From: Azospirillum sp. TSH100
GTDB lineage: Bacteria; Pseudomonadota; Alphaproteobacteria; Azospirillales; Azospirillaceae
Assembly: GCF_004923295.1 (NCBI RefSeq)
Contig: NZ_CP039635.1
Location: 578,501 to 642,500 of the forward strand
Length of the DNA: 64,000 nt
Reading direction: 5' to 3'
This document shows, one piece after another, positions 22,686 to 31,004 of this stretch. Position 1 is the stretch's first letter. The number at the start of each line of letters is the position of its first letter. The position numbers and the translations under genes are program-made. The notes beneath the pieces are model-generated. The model saw only the letters and a program-made list of their open reading frames with translations. It was not told where the DNA came from and made no database searches.

Positions 22686-23207
22686 TCAGCGGCCGGCGGT
22701 CTGGTCGCCGGCCTTCAGCGACAGGTATTTCAGCGTCAGGGTCGGCACATTCTCGATCACCCAGGAGGCCATCGCCTCCTCCTCGCGCAGGGAGGTCTGC
22801 AGAAGCGGGGTCGCGAAGGCGAAATTGCCGGCGTCCGCCACGGTCAGCAGCGACCGGTAGCTCGCCACCTCGAAATTCTCGAAGGCGTAGTTGGCGAAGG
22901 AGTTCTTGAGGATTTCATCCTCGGCGAAGCTGTGGCCGAGTGCCGCGAGATTGCCCATGATCGACAGGGCAGTGTCCTTCAGGCCGGAATGAGTCTCCTG
23001 AAGCTGATCCAGGATCTGCTCGATGCGGCTGATCTGGGACTCGGTCTCGCCACGGTGCATGCGCAGGTGGTCGGAAACCTCCGGATAATTCACCAAACGG
23101 TCCAACTGGCGGTCCATCAGGGCCAGCGCCTGCTGTTCCACCGCATGGGCGTTGCGCAGGCCAGTGACGAACAGCGCGCGCGTGAGGTCCGCGGGATAGG
23201 CAGCCAT
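22686..23207 (-). CDS. Ferritin-like DUF892 (YciE/YciF-type) protein
   Basis: A 173-residue all-helical protein starting at the ATG at 23207 with AGGAGA upstream. The pattern of four long helices with Glu/His pairs (HAVEQQALALMDRQ, HRGETESQISRIEQIL, ENFEVASYRSLLTVAD, REEEAMASWVIENV) is that of the DUF892 branch of ferritin-like proteins. This branch binds a di-metal centre and is often stress-induced. The exact role is unknown. It is divergent from the formylglycine-generating-enzyme homologue, with 239 bases between in which I see no gene. Confidence 0.85.
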   Translation of the reverse strand: MAAYPADLTRALFVTGLRNAHAVEQQALALMDRQLDRLVNYPEVSDHLRMHRGETESQISRIEQILDQLQETHSGLKDTALSIMGNLAALGHSFAEDEILKNSFANYAFENFEVASYRSLLTVADAGNFAFATPLLQTSLREEEAMASWVIENVPTLTLKYLSLKAGDQTAGR

Positions 23208-23446
23208 GTGTGTCTCCTGTGGCATCAACGCTCCGTTGAACGTCTGCCAGCACCAACAGCAGGACACCGCCTTCGACGCCTACCGCATCCGCCATAACCC
23301 GAAGGCGAAAGGCCCGTGCCGCCGAGGGTTCGTGCCGGCTGGAAGTGCCCCGACCGGGACACGGACGCGTGGTTGCCTGAACCGGCGTGCAACGGGGAAA
23401 TGGCGGCATGATCCGCACCGGCACGCCAGCAAGAGATGCCCCAGCC

Positions 23447-24415
23447 ATGACCAGCACCCTGCCCGGCTCCGTGGGAGCGGTCGTCGTCCTGATCCTGATG
23501 CTGGCGGGCCTGGCCGGCTGGCGCCGGGCCGAACCGGAGGATCTGGCCGGCTGGCGCGCCGAACGGATGGCGGCCTTCCATGCCTGGCAGACGGACAGCC
23601 CCCCGCGCGAGATCTGGGACCATCCCGACGTCCCCATCCTGGTGACGATCCCCGCCGGCACCTATCTCCAGGGCTCCCCGTCCACCGAGAGGGAACGCTT
23701 CCCTGATGAGCCGGAGCAGCGCCCGGCGGCGATCCCGCAGCCCATCGCCGTCGGCAGATATCCGGTGACCCGCGGCGAATATGCCCGCTTCATCGAGGAC
23801 AGCGGCTACCGGCCGCGGACGGTCTGCCGCGGCTATGCCGGAGAGACGGAGTTGCTGCCGCGCTGGCACTTCTCCTGGCGGCGGCCGGGCTTCGGCCAGA
23901 CCAACGACGACCCGGCGGTCTGCGTCAGCTGGTACGACGCCAGTGCCTATGTCGACTGGCTCAGCCGGAGGACCGGCGAGCACTATCGCCTGTTGACCGA
24001 GACCGAATGGGAATATGCCGCCCGCGCCGGCAGCCGGACCGCCCGCTGGTGGGGGGATGACCCTGCGAAGGGCTGCGACGCTGCCAACGGCGCCGACCTG
24101 ACGGCAAAGGACCGCTTCACCGACTGGGAGGTGGCGAACTGCCGGGACGGCGCCCTGTTCACCTCACCGGTCGGCAGCTACCACGCCAACGCTTTCGGCC
24201 TTTACGACATGCTGGGCAATGTCTGGCAGTGGGTGGAGGACTGCGCGGAGGACAGTCAGGCCGAAGACAAGTCCGGCGGGCGCTGCTCCCGGCGGATGAT
24301 GCGTGGCGGGGCGTGGCACAGCAACCCGCGCTACGTCCGTTCGGCGGTGCGGCGGGCAGACGCGGCGGAGAGCGGCTATGCCGCCTACGGCCTCCGCGTC
24401 GCCCGCGACCCGTAA
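23447..24415 (+). CDS. Formylglycine-generating enzyme (SUMF1) family protein
   Basis: A 322-residue protein with one N-terminal membrane anchor or uncleaved signal (VGAVVVLILMLAGLAGW) and a SUMF1 domain from about residue 65. Typical segments are VTIPAGTYLQGSP, IAVGRYPVTRGEYARFIEDSGY, VCVSWYDASAYVDWLSRRTGEHYRLLTETEWEYAARAG, YDMLGNVWQWVEDC and MMRGGAWHSNPRYVRSAVR. The catalytic Cys pair of true FGE is not clearly present, so it may instead be an EgtB- or PvdO-like modifying or binding protein. I chose the ATG at 23447; another in-frame ATG lies at 23408. No sulfatase gene is nearby. The stop lies 6 bases from the stop of the convergent PheC-like gene. Confidence 0.82.
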   Translation: MTSTLPGSVGAVVVLILMLAGLAGWRRAEPEDLAGWRAERMAAFHAWQTDSPPREIWDHPDVPILVTIPAGTYLQGSPSTERERFPDEPEQRPAAIPQPIAVGRYPVTRGEYARFIEDSGYRPRTVCRGYAGETELLPRWHFSWRRPGFGQTNDDPAVCVSWYDASAYVDWLSRRTGEHYRLLTETEWEYAARAGSRTARWWGDDPAKGCDAANGADLTAKDRFTDWEVANCRDGALFTSPVGSYHANAFGLYDMLGNVWQWVEDCAEDSQAEDKSGGRCSRRMMRGGAWHSNPRYVRSAVRRADAAESGYAAYGLRVARDP

Positions 24416-24421
24416 AGCCGC

Positions 24422-25210
24422 TTACTGCATGGCGGCGTCGAGCTTGGCTTTCCACAGTCCGCTGGACAGCGCCTTGGTCATCCAGGCGTCGACGGCCTGC
24501 TTCAGCTCCGGATCCTTGCGCAGCAGATAGGCGTTCTCGAAATGGGTGAAGGGCGTGGCGACCGGAACGGCGCAGAGAACGCCGGGGTTCAGCTTCGCCT
24601 GCATGTCGACTTCGATGCCGTCGGTGACCATGACGTCGGCCTTGTCGGCGGCGATCTGCGCATGGATGGTCTTGTTGTCGGGCCAGACCTCGATCGGCGC
24701 CTTGGTGAAATTGGCGCGGGCGAATTTCTCGTTGGTGCCGCCGGGGTTGACGACGACGCGGGTGGTGGGCTGGTCGATCTTCTCGACGGTCGTGAATTTC
24801 TCCTTGTCGGCGCAGCGCGCGATCGGCCGCTTGCCGTCGCTGACGTTGGGAACGGAGAAGTCGCCGACGGCGGCGCGGTCGGGATTGACGGTGATGCCGC
24901 CCAACGCGATGTCGAACTTCTCGGCCTTGAAGTCGTCCATCAGCGTCTTCCAGCTGGTCTGGACGAATTCCACCCGGACGCCCAGCGTCGAGGCCAGTTC
25001 CTTCGCCATCTCGATGTCGGCACCAACCAGCGCGCCATCGGCGCCCTTGTAGCTGAAGGGCTTGTAATCGCCGGTCGTCCCGACCCGGACGACGCCGGCC
25101 TGCTTGATCGCCTGAAGCACGCTGTCGGCGGCCCAGGCCGTCGGAACCACGGTGATGGTAGCAATGGCAGTCGTGGCGAGCATCGCGGCCGCCGTCAGAA
25201 ATACCCTCAT
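24422..25210 (-). CDS. pheC: Periplasmic cyclohexadienyl dehydratase (PheC)-like protein
   Basis: A 262-residue exported protein (signal peptide MRVFLTAAAMLATTAIATITVVPTAWA would be cut after AWA). It has the fold of amino-acid-binding proteins, and automatic tools may call it an ABC transporter subunit. However, the segments VGTTGDYKPFSYKG, FDIALGGITVN, VNPGGTNEKFARAN and ADVMVTDGIEVDMQAKL match P. aeruginosa PheC, including the NEKF segment (Glu161) that contains the catalytic acid in PheC. It would convert prephenate to phenylpyruvate, or arogenate to phenylalanine, in the periplasm. No permease or ATPase gene is near, which supports an enzyme. Length equals the family norm. Starts at the ATG at 25210. 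Confidence 0.82.
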   Translation of the reverse strand: MRVFLTAAAMLATTAIATITVVPTAWAADSVLQAIKQAGVVRVGTTGDYKPFSYKGADGALVGADIEMAKELASTLGVRVEFVQTSWKTLMDDFKAEKFDIALGGITVNPDRAAVGDFSVPNVSDGKRPIARCADKEKFTTVEKIDQPTTRVVVNPGGTNEKFARANFTKAPIEVWPDNKTIHAQIAADKADVMVTDGIEVDMQAKLNPGVLCAVPVATPFTHFENAYLLRKDPELKQAVDAWMTKALSSGLWKAKLDAAMQ

Positions 25211-25418
25211 CCTGAACCCCTGTCGTTGGTCGTTTCTATCGTTCTTCGCCGTGGCCGGCCTGCCGGTCGGCGCTCCACACCGGGAGTGCACCAGTATGCC
25301 GCCGAGCGCGGCGAATGTACGGTCGGAAAATGCCGATCGGGCCGGGTTCCGCGGTGGATCATTGCGCTGTCGAGCAGTGATGCGAACGATTTTCCCCGCA
25401 TCCCCGCCCGCTCCCTGG

Positions 25419-26318
25419 TCAGGCGCGCAGCACCTCCAGCGCCGACAGCCCCTGGACCGCATGGTCGAGAAAGACGCGCACCCGGCCGGGCATCAGCCTT
25501 GCCGTCGGCACCACGACATGAACCGGGATCGGCGCCGGCTCGGTATCCGGCATCAGCCGCACCAGAGTGCCGGCGGCGAGGTCGTCGGCCGCCTGATAGG
25601 ACAGCGGGCGGGCGATGCCGTGCCCGTCACGCGCGGCGAGCAGGGCCGGCTCGATGTGGCTGACCGCCAGCTTCGGGGTGACCCGCAACACCCGCTCCCG
25701 CCCATCGGCCAGAAAGCGCCAGTCTAGCGGGCCGGGCCGGGCGGTGGTCAGGATGAGGTCGTGGCGGGACAAATCCTCCAGCATCGCCGGCGAGCCGCGC
25801 CGCGCCAGATAGCCGGGGCTGGCGACCAGATAGCGCCCGACCTGCCCAACCCGCCGGGCGACGAGGCCGGAGTCGGGCAGCGGGCCGATGCGGATCGCCA
25901 CATCCAGCTCCTCCTCGATCAGGTCGAGGTTGCCGTCGGACAGCACCAGCTCGACCCGGATGTCGGGGAACTCCCGCATGAAGTCGAGGACCAGCGGCGT
26001 CACATGCTTGCGCCCGAACATCACCGGTGCGGTGACGCGCAACCGTCCGCGCAGCGGCCGGTCGGTGCCGGTGGCGGCCAGCGCCTCGTCATAGTCGGCC
26101 AGCAGCCGGCGGGCCTGCTCGGCCAGCCGGCGGCCGGCGTCGGTCGGAGCGAGGTTGCGGGTGGTCCGCTCGATCAGCCGCAGACCGAGCCGCTCCTCCA
26201 GCCCCGACAGCGCGCGGGTGACGGCGGGAGCAGACCGCCGCAGCCGCTTGGCCGCCCCGGCGAGGCTGCCGGCCTCCAGGATCGCGACGAAGGTCGCCAG
26301 TTCGTCCAGCCGGTCCAC
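25419..26318 (-). CDS. LysR-family transcriptional regulator
   Basis: A 299-residue LysR protein from a GTG at 26318 (translated MDRLDELATFVAILEAGSLAGAAKRL), preceded by AGGAAC. The winged helix-turn-helix fills residues 1-60 and the effector-binding domain about 88-290, with the usual RLRVTAPVMFGRKHVTPLVLDF start. It belongs to the large clade with short, Asp/Glu-poor effector domains often next to glutathione transferase or quinone oxidoreductase genes. It is divergent from the GST gene at 26430, with 111 bases between, so that gene is the likely target. The open frame continues to 27344 without a start-supporting signal; that extension runs antisense to the GST gene and is not coding. Confidence 0.9.
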   Translation of the reverse strand: MDRLDELATFVAILEAGSLAGAAKRLRRSAPAVTRALSGLEERLGLRLIERTTRNLAPTDAGRRLAEQARRLLADYDEALAATGTDRPLRGRLRVTAPVMFGRKHVTPLVLDFMREFPDIRVELVLSDGNLDLIEEELDVAIRIGPLPDSGLVARRVGQVGRYLVASPGYLARRGSPAMLEDLSRHDLILTTARPGPLDWRFLADGRERVLRVTPKLAVSHIEPALLAARDGHGIARPLSYQAADDLAAGTLVRLMPDTEPAPIPVHVVVPTARLMPGRVRVFLDHAVQGLSALEVLRA

Positions 26319-26429
26319 GATTGTTCCAGTTCCTGAAAGAGAACCTTTCGATGAAAGCGCGTTCCTGCAGAAAGACGCAAGTGGTTGGCTGTCTGGCAAC
26401 CGCGATCGACTGAAAAGAGGAGCCCTTCC

Positions 26430-27062
26430 ATGAGCATCAGCGCCGATCCCGCCATCACGCTCTACGGCACGCCGCTGTCGGGGCATGCCCACCGGGTGGA
26501 GGCCTTCCTGAACATCCTCGGCCTGCCATACCGCTATGTCGAAGCGAATGCGGAGGTGCGGCGGTCGGAGAGCTTCCTTGCCCTGAATCCCTTCGGGCAG
26601 ATTCCGGTGCTGGTCGACGGCGATCTGGTCCTGCCGGACTCCGTCGCCATTCTGGTCTATCTCGCCGACCGCTACGACGGTTCCGGCCTGTGGAATCCGA
26701 AGGTGCCGGAAGAGGCAGCCCAGGTGCAGCGCTGGCTGTCGATCGCCGCCGGCGACCTGCGCTTCGGACCGGCACTGGCGCGCATCCTGACGCTGTGGGG
26801 CGGGGCCGGTTCGCTGACCGATGCGCAGAGGGTCGCGGAGCGCGTCCTGCGCTTCATGGACAGCCATCTGGACGGGCGCTACTGGCTGGCGGCGGTACGG
26901 CCGACCATCGCTGACATTGCCTGCTATGCCTACGTCGCCCGCGCTCCGGAAGGCCGCATCCCGCTCGATCCTTATCCGGCCGTCCGCCGCTGGCTGGAAC
27001 GGGTGGAGGCGATCCCGGCGCTGCCCCCAATGCCGCAGAGCGCCATTCCCCAGACTGCCTAG
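26430..27062 (+). CDS. Glutathione S-transferase
   Basis: A 210-residue cytosolic GST, starting at the ATG at 26430 with GAGGAG upstream. The N-terminal thioredoxin-like domain shows ITLYGTPLSGHAHRVEAFLNILGLPYRYVE, NPFGQIPVLVDGDLVLPDSVAILVYLADRY, including the cis-Pro (IPVL) and the glutathione gamma-Glu contact (DSVAI). The helical C-terminal domain carries RPTIADIACYAYVARAPEG (N-capping motif). The catalytic residue at the start of helix 1 would be Ser in PLSGHAH. Substrate unknown; probably detoxification under control of the divergent LysR regulator. Confidence 0.93.
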   Translation: MSISADPAITLYGTPLSGHAHRVEAFLNILGLPYRYVEANAEVRRSESFLALNPFGQIPVLVDGDLVLPDSVAILVYLADRYDGSGLWNPKVPEEAAQVQRWLSIAAGDLRFGPALARILTLWGGAGSLTDAQRVAERVLRFMDSHLDGRYWLAAVRPTIADIACYAYVARAPEGRIPLDPYPAVRRWLERVEAIPALPPMPQSAIPQTA

Positions 27063-27192
27063 CCGGGTGCCGCAGGACGGCGTGACGCGAGCGTACCCGG
27101 ATGGCTTGACGCAAGCGTCACGAGACCGTCGCCAAGCAGCCGAATCTGTGCTTCGATGACAGTTCCATGACACTTGATGGATGGGTGAGTCG

Positions 27193-28059
27193 ATGCGCAA
27201 TTCCGCCTGTTCCGGGCGCTGGTCGCTGCTGTCCGGTGCGGTTGCCCTTTCCCTTCTGGCCGGCCCCGCCTTGGCGGCGGATCCGGTGCCGCAAAGCGAT
27301 CTGCTGAACGCCGAGCTGTGGATGCAGCGCTCGGTTGAATACAAGGCGAACGCGTTGGCGGTCTATGCACTGGGCAGGATCCAGCTGGACAAGGCGCTGG
27401 CCGACAGGAACTGGACTGCGGCGACCGAGCAGACCGGCAATTACCAGGACCTGCCGCCGGCCGTGGTGCTGGACCTGGACGAGACGGCGATGGACAACTC
27501 CGCCTATCAGGCCGGGCTGGTCACCACCAACGGCGAATTCTCGCCCAAGACCTGGGATGCCTGGGTGAAGGCGGAAAAGGCGACGGCGGTACCGGGTGCC
27601 GTGGAGTTCACCCAATATGCCGAATCGAAAGGGGTGAAGGTCTTCTACGTCACCAATCGCAACGCCGACCAGGAGGAGCCGACCCGCCGCAACGCGCAGG
27701 CGCTGGGCTTCCCGATGGGCGGCAACGTCGACACCTTCCTGATGTCGAAGGAAAAGCCGGACTGGGGCTCGGCGAAGGGGACACGCCGCGCCTACATCGC
27801 CAAGGATTACCGGATCGTCCTGCTGTTCGGCGACAATTTCGGCGATTTCAGCGATGCCTATAACGGCAGCGAGGCGGACCGCCTGAAGGCGTTCGAAGCG
27901 GCGAAGGAGCATTTCGGGCGTGACTGGCTGATGCTGGCCAATCCCGGCTACGGCTCGTTCGAGAGCGCGCCCTACGGGCATAACTTCAAACTGTCGGCAG
28001 ACGAGAAGCGGGCCAAGAAGATCGGTGCATTGGAGCCCTGGGTGGCGCCGGCCCAATAA
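27193..28059 (+). CDS. Class C (e(P4)-like) acid phosphatase / 5'-nucleotidase
   Basis: A 288-residue periplasmic HAD-superfamily phosphatase. A signal peptide (about 30 residues, ending ALAAD) is cut by signal peptidase I; the lipobox of Haemophilus e(P4) is absent. HAD motif I is VVLDLDETAMDNS (nucleophile Asp94, general acid Asp96), motif II lies in VFYVTNRN, and motif IV is LLFGDNFGDF. Such enzymes dephosphorylate nucleotides such as NMN and AMP outside the cytoplasm. I chose the ATG at 27193; another ATG lies 12 bases upstream in frame. It stands alone on the plus strand, convergent with the small gene downstream. Confidence 0.9.
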   Translation: MRNSACSGRWSLLSGAVALSLLAGPALAADPVPQSDLLNAELWMQRSVEYKANALAVYALGRIQLDKALADRNWTAATEQTGNYQDLPPAVVLDLDETAMDNSAYQAGLVTTNGEFSPKTWDAWVKAEKATAVPGAVEFTQYAESKGVKVFYVTNRNADQEEPTRRNAQALGFPMGGNVDTFLMSKEKPDWGSAKGTRRAYIAKDYRIVLLFGDNFGDFSDAYNGSEADRLKAFEAAKEHFGRDWLMLANPGYGSFESAPYGHNFKLSADEKRAKKIGALEPWVAPAQ

Positions 28060-28085
28060 TGCTGTGAAGAAGGTGCGCCGGTTCT

Positions 28086-28238
28086 TTAAAAGATCAGGCG
28101 CACCGCTTCCACGATCACCACCCACGGCGTGCCGATCATCACCGTCCACACGGCCAGACGCGGCAGGCCGGTCATCTTGCGGACCTTCGGCTCGGCGGAG
28201 GGGACGGCTTCGAACGAGGCGGCGTTGTAGATCGACAT
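28086..28238 (-). CDS. Small membrane protein of 50 residues
   Basis: A short reading frame from an ATG at 28238 to a TAA at 28086. The protein starts MSIYNAASFEAVPSAEPK, then has KVRKMTGLPRLAVWTVMIGTPW and ends VVIVEAVRLIF, so one hydrophobic helix covers residues 28-48. GCAGG lies about 4 bases upstream of the ATG. Codon use is as GC-rich and third-position biased as in neighbouring genes, which supports coding. Its stop lies 26 bases from the stop of the convergent acid phosphatase. Function unknown. Confidence 0.6.
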   Translation of the reverse strand: MSIYNAASFEAVPSAEPKVRKMTGLPRLAVWTVMIGTPWVVIVEAVRLIF

Positions 28239-28391
28239 GACCTGCGGCTCCGTGAGCAAGATGGCGTTGAAACCATCATGCGGTTTGGATCCTTAACGAC
28301 CTTTAAAGAGCGCTGCCTGCGAAGTCGTCGCTTGTGATGTACCGCCTCGGATAGGTCATACCTCCAATGCAGTGGCGAGGTACGGCGCCGG

Positions 28392-29090
28392 TCACACCGT
28401 CAGATACTTGCGAACCTCCTGCTCGTCCAGGCCGCTGCGCGGGCCGGAAAGCATCACCTCGCCGCGCTCCATCACAACCCAGTTGTCGGCGAGGTCGCGG
28501 GCGAAGTCGAAATACTGCTCGACCAACAGGATCGCCATGGTGCCCTTGTCGCGCAGATAGGAGATGGCGCGGCCAATGTCCTTGATGATCGACGGCTGGA
28601 TGCCTTCGGTCGGCTCGTCCAGCACCAACAGGCGCGGACGGGTCACCAGCGCGCGGCCGATGGCGAGTTGCTGCTGCTGGCCGCCCGACAGATCGCCGCC
28701 ACGGCGGTCCAGCATGGATTTCAGCACCGGGAACAGCTCGAACACCTCGTCGGGGATCGAGCGCTGGGCGCGCGGTAGCGGAGCGTAGCCGGTCAGCAGG
28801 TTTTCCCGCACCGTCAGCAGCGGAAAGATCTCGCGCCCCTGCGGCACATAGGCGATGCCGCGGCGCGCCCGGTCGGCAGGCGCCATCTTCGTCACGTCGG
28901 CGCCGTCCCAGCCGATGGAACCGCCGGACACCGGCTTCAGCCCGACGATGGCACGCAGCAGGCTGGACTTGCCGACACCGTTGCGGCCGACCAGACAGGT
29001 GACCTTGCCGATTTCGGCCTTCATGGATACGCCGCGCAGCGCCTGTGCAGCGCCGTAATGCAGATCGAGAGAACGAACGTCGAGCATCAT
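28392..29090 (-). CDS. urtE: Urea ABC transporter ATP-binding protein UrtE
   Basis: A 232-residue ATPase of the branched-chain amino-acid/urea (LivF-type) class. It has Walker A GRNGVGKSSLLRA, Q-loop YVPQGREIFPLLTVRENLL, signature LSGGQQQQLAIGRALV, Walker B LLVLDEPTEGIQPS and the H-loop in LLVEQYFDF. TEGIQPSIIKDI is characteristic of UrtE. Last gene of the urtABCDE operon, starting 11 bases after the urtD stop. It energises uptake together with UrtD. Confidence 0.95.
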   Translation of the reverse strand: MMLDVRSLDLHYGAAQALRGVSMKAEIGKVTCLVGRNGVGKSSLLRAIVGLKPVSGGSIGWDGADVTKMAPADRARRGIAYVPQGREIFPLLTVRENLLTGYAPLPRAQRSIPDEVFELFPVLKSMLDRRGGDLSGGQQQQLAIGRALVTRPRLLVLDEPTEGIQPSIIKDIGRAISYLRDKGTMAILLVEQYFDFARDLADNWVVMERGEVMLSGPRSGLDEQEVRKYLTV

Positions 29091-29101
29091 GGGATCTCCC
29101 G

Positions 29102-29848
29102 TCAGCGGCCAAGATAGGTGTCGATGACCTGTTGGTTGGCGCTGACCGCGTCCAGCGAGCCTTCGGCAAGGACCGAGCCTTCCGCCAGCACAGTCACCTT
29201 GACACCGAGCGCGCGGACAAAGCTCATGTCATGCTCCACCACGATCACCGAATGCTTGCCGGCGATGCTGCACAGCAGTTCGGCGGTCTGTTCGGTCTCG
29301 GCATCGGTCATGCCAGCCACCGGTTCGTCGACCAGCAGAAGCTTGGGGTCCTGGGCCAGCAGCATGCCGATCTCCAGCCATTGCTTCTGCCCGTGCGACA
29401 GGCTGCCGGCCTGCCGGCCGCGCAGTGCGGACAGGCGGGTGATGTCGAGGATCTCCTCGATGCGGGCGCGGTCGTCGCGGCTGATGGCGTAGGTAAGGGT
29501 CTTCAGCGGCCGGCGCGGTGCCTTCAACGCCAGTTCGAGGTTGTCCCACACCGTGTGCGGCTCGAAGACGGTCGGACGCTGGAACTTGCGGCCGATGCCA
29601 AGGTTGGCGATGGCCGCCTCGCGCAGGCGGGTCAGGTCGGTGCCGCCCTCGAACAGGATGGTGCCGGTGTCGGGGCGGGTCTTGCCGGTGATGACGTCCA
29701 TCATCGTCGTCTTGCCGGCGCCGTTGGGACCGATGATCGCCCGCATCTCGCCGGGCATCATCACCAGCGACAGGCTGTTCAGCGCCTTGAAGCCGTCGAA
29801 GCTGACCGACACGCCGTCGAGATAGAGAAGGGTCGATTCCGCGCTCAT
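29102..29848 (-). CDS. urtD: Urea ABC transporter ATP-binding protein UrtD
   Basis: A 248-residue LivG-type ATPase: Walker A GPNGAGKTTMMDVITG, Q-loop IGRKFQRPTVFEPHTVWDNL, signature LSHGQKQWLEIGMLL, Walker B LLLVDEPVAGMTDAETE and H-loop VVEHDMSF. The LSHGQKQWLEIGM variant and PVAGMTDAE are hallmarks of UrtD. It starts 3 bases after the urtC stop, so translation is probably coupled. Forms the nucleotide-binding pair with UrtE. Confidence 0.95.
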   Translation of the reverse strand: MSAESTLLYLDGVSVSFDGFKALNSLSLVMMPGEMRAIIGPNGAGKTTMMDVITGKTRPDTGTILFEGGTDLTRLREAAIANLGIGRKFQRPTVFEPHTVWDNLELALKAPRRPLKTLTYAISRDDRARIEEILDITRLSALRGRQAGSLSHGQKQWLEIGMLLAQDPKLLLVDEPVAGMTDAETEQTAELLCSIAGKHSVIVVEHDMSFVRALGVKVTVLAEGSVLAEGSLDAVSANQQVIDTYLGR

Positions 29849-29851
29849 GGG

Positions 29852-31000
29852 TCAAGCTCCCTTCTGGTCGGCGGGTTGGGCGTTGGAGAGGGGCGAGGCT
29901 TTGCGGCCGGGCAGCTTCGCGGTCAGCTGGCCCCACAGACCGAGCAGGCCCTTGGGCAGGAACAGGGTGACCGCCACGAACAGGCCGCCAAGCGCAAACA
30001 GCCACAGCTCCGGCAGGGCACCAGTGAAATAGCTCTTGCCCATATTGACCAGCACCGCGCCGAGGATGGCGCCGGCCAGCGTGCCCCGCCCGCCGACGGC
30101 AACCCAGATCACCGCCTCGATCGAACTGGCCGGGGCGAATTCCGACGGGTTGATGATGCCGACCTGCGGGACGTAGAGGGCGCCCGCCACGCCAGCCATG
30201 CAGGCCGACAGGGTCCAGGCGAACAGCTTGTAGCTTTCGGTGTCGTAACCCATGAAGCGGACGCGGCTCTCGGCGTCGCGCAGGGCCACCAGCACCTTGC
30301 CCAGCTTCGAGGCAATGACGCCGGAGGCGATCATATAGGAGAGCGCCAGGGCCACCACCGTCGCCACGAACAGGGCGACGCGGGTGGTGTCGGCCTGGAT
30401 GTCGTAGCCGAGGATGTCCTTGAAGTCGGTCAGGCCGTTGTTGCCGCCGAAGCCCATGTCATTGCGGAAGAAGGCCAGCAGCAGGGCGAAGGTCAGTGCC
30501 TGGGTGATGATCGACAGATAGACGCCGGTGACGCGGCTGCGGAAGGCGAACCAGCCGAAGGCGAAGGCCAAGGCGCCCGGCACCACCAGCACCATGATCG
30601 CGGCGAACCAGAACTGGTCGAAGCCCAGCCAGTACCAAGGCAGCTCCTTCCAGTTCAGGAAGACCATGAAGTCGGGCAGGACCGGGTTGCCGTAGACGCC
30701 ACGCGGGCCGATCTGCCGCATCAGGTACATGCCCATGGCATAGCCGCCGATCGCGAAGAAGGCGGCGTGGCCGAGCGACAGGATACCGCAATAACCCCAC
30801 ACCAGATCGAGCGCCAGCGCCAGCAACGCGAAGCACAGATATTTGCCCAGGAGAGAGACGGTGAAGACCGACAGGTGGAAGGGCGAGTCCGCCGGCACCC
30901 ACAGCGTCATCACCGGAACCGCCACCGCCAGGATGGCGAGGATCGTCAGGACGATCCCGGCCTTGCGGTCCAGCCCCATCAGGAAAAAGCGCAGCAGCAT
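29852..31000 (-). CDS. urtC: Urea ABC transporter permease UrtC
   Basis: A 382-residue LivM-type inner-membrane permease with about nine hydrophobic segments. Recognisable features are YLCFALLALALDLVWGYCGILSLGHAAFFAIGGYAMGMYLM and, near the end, PASSIEAVIWVAVGGRGTLAGAILGAVLVN. It pairs with UrtB to form the channel. It starts 4 bases after the urtB stop; its own stop lies 3 bases from urtD. ATG start with an expected basic N-terminus (MLLRFFLMGLDRK). Confidence 0.95.
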   Translation of the reverse strand: MLLRFFLMGLDRKAGIVLTILAILAVAVPVMTLWVPADSPFHLSVFTVSLLGKYLCFALLALALDLVWGYCGILSLGHAAFFAIGGYAMGMYLMRQIGPRGVYGNPVLPDFMVFLNWKELPWYWLGFDQFWFAAIMVLVVPGALAFAFGWFAFRSRVTGVYLSIITQALTFALLLAFFRNDMGFGGNNGLTDFKDILGYDIQADTTRVALFVATVVALALSYMIASGVIASKLGKVLVALRDAESRVRFMGYDTESYKLFAWTLSACMAGVAGALYVPQVGIINPSEFAPASSIEAVIWVAVGGRGTLAGAILGAVLVNMGKSYFTGALPELWLFALGGLFVAVTLFLPKGLLGLWGQLTAKLPGRKASPLSNAQPADQKGA

Positions 31001-31004
31001 CGGA

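Noticed and set aside
26319-27344. N-terminal extension of the LysR reading frame to 641 codons
   Set aside because: It runs antisense through the GST gene and lacks domain content; LysR proteins start at the winged helix, here at 26318.
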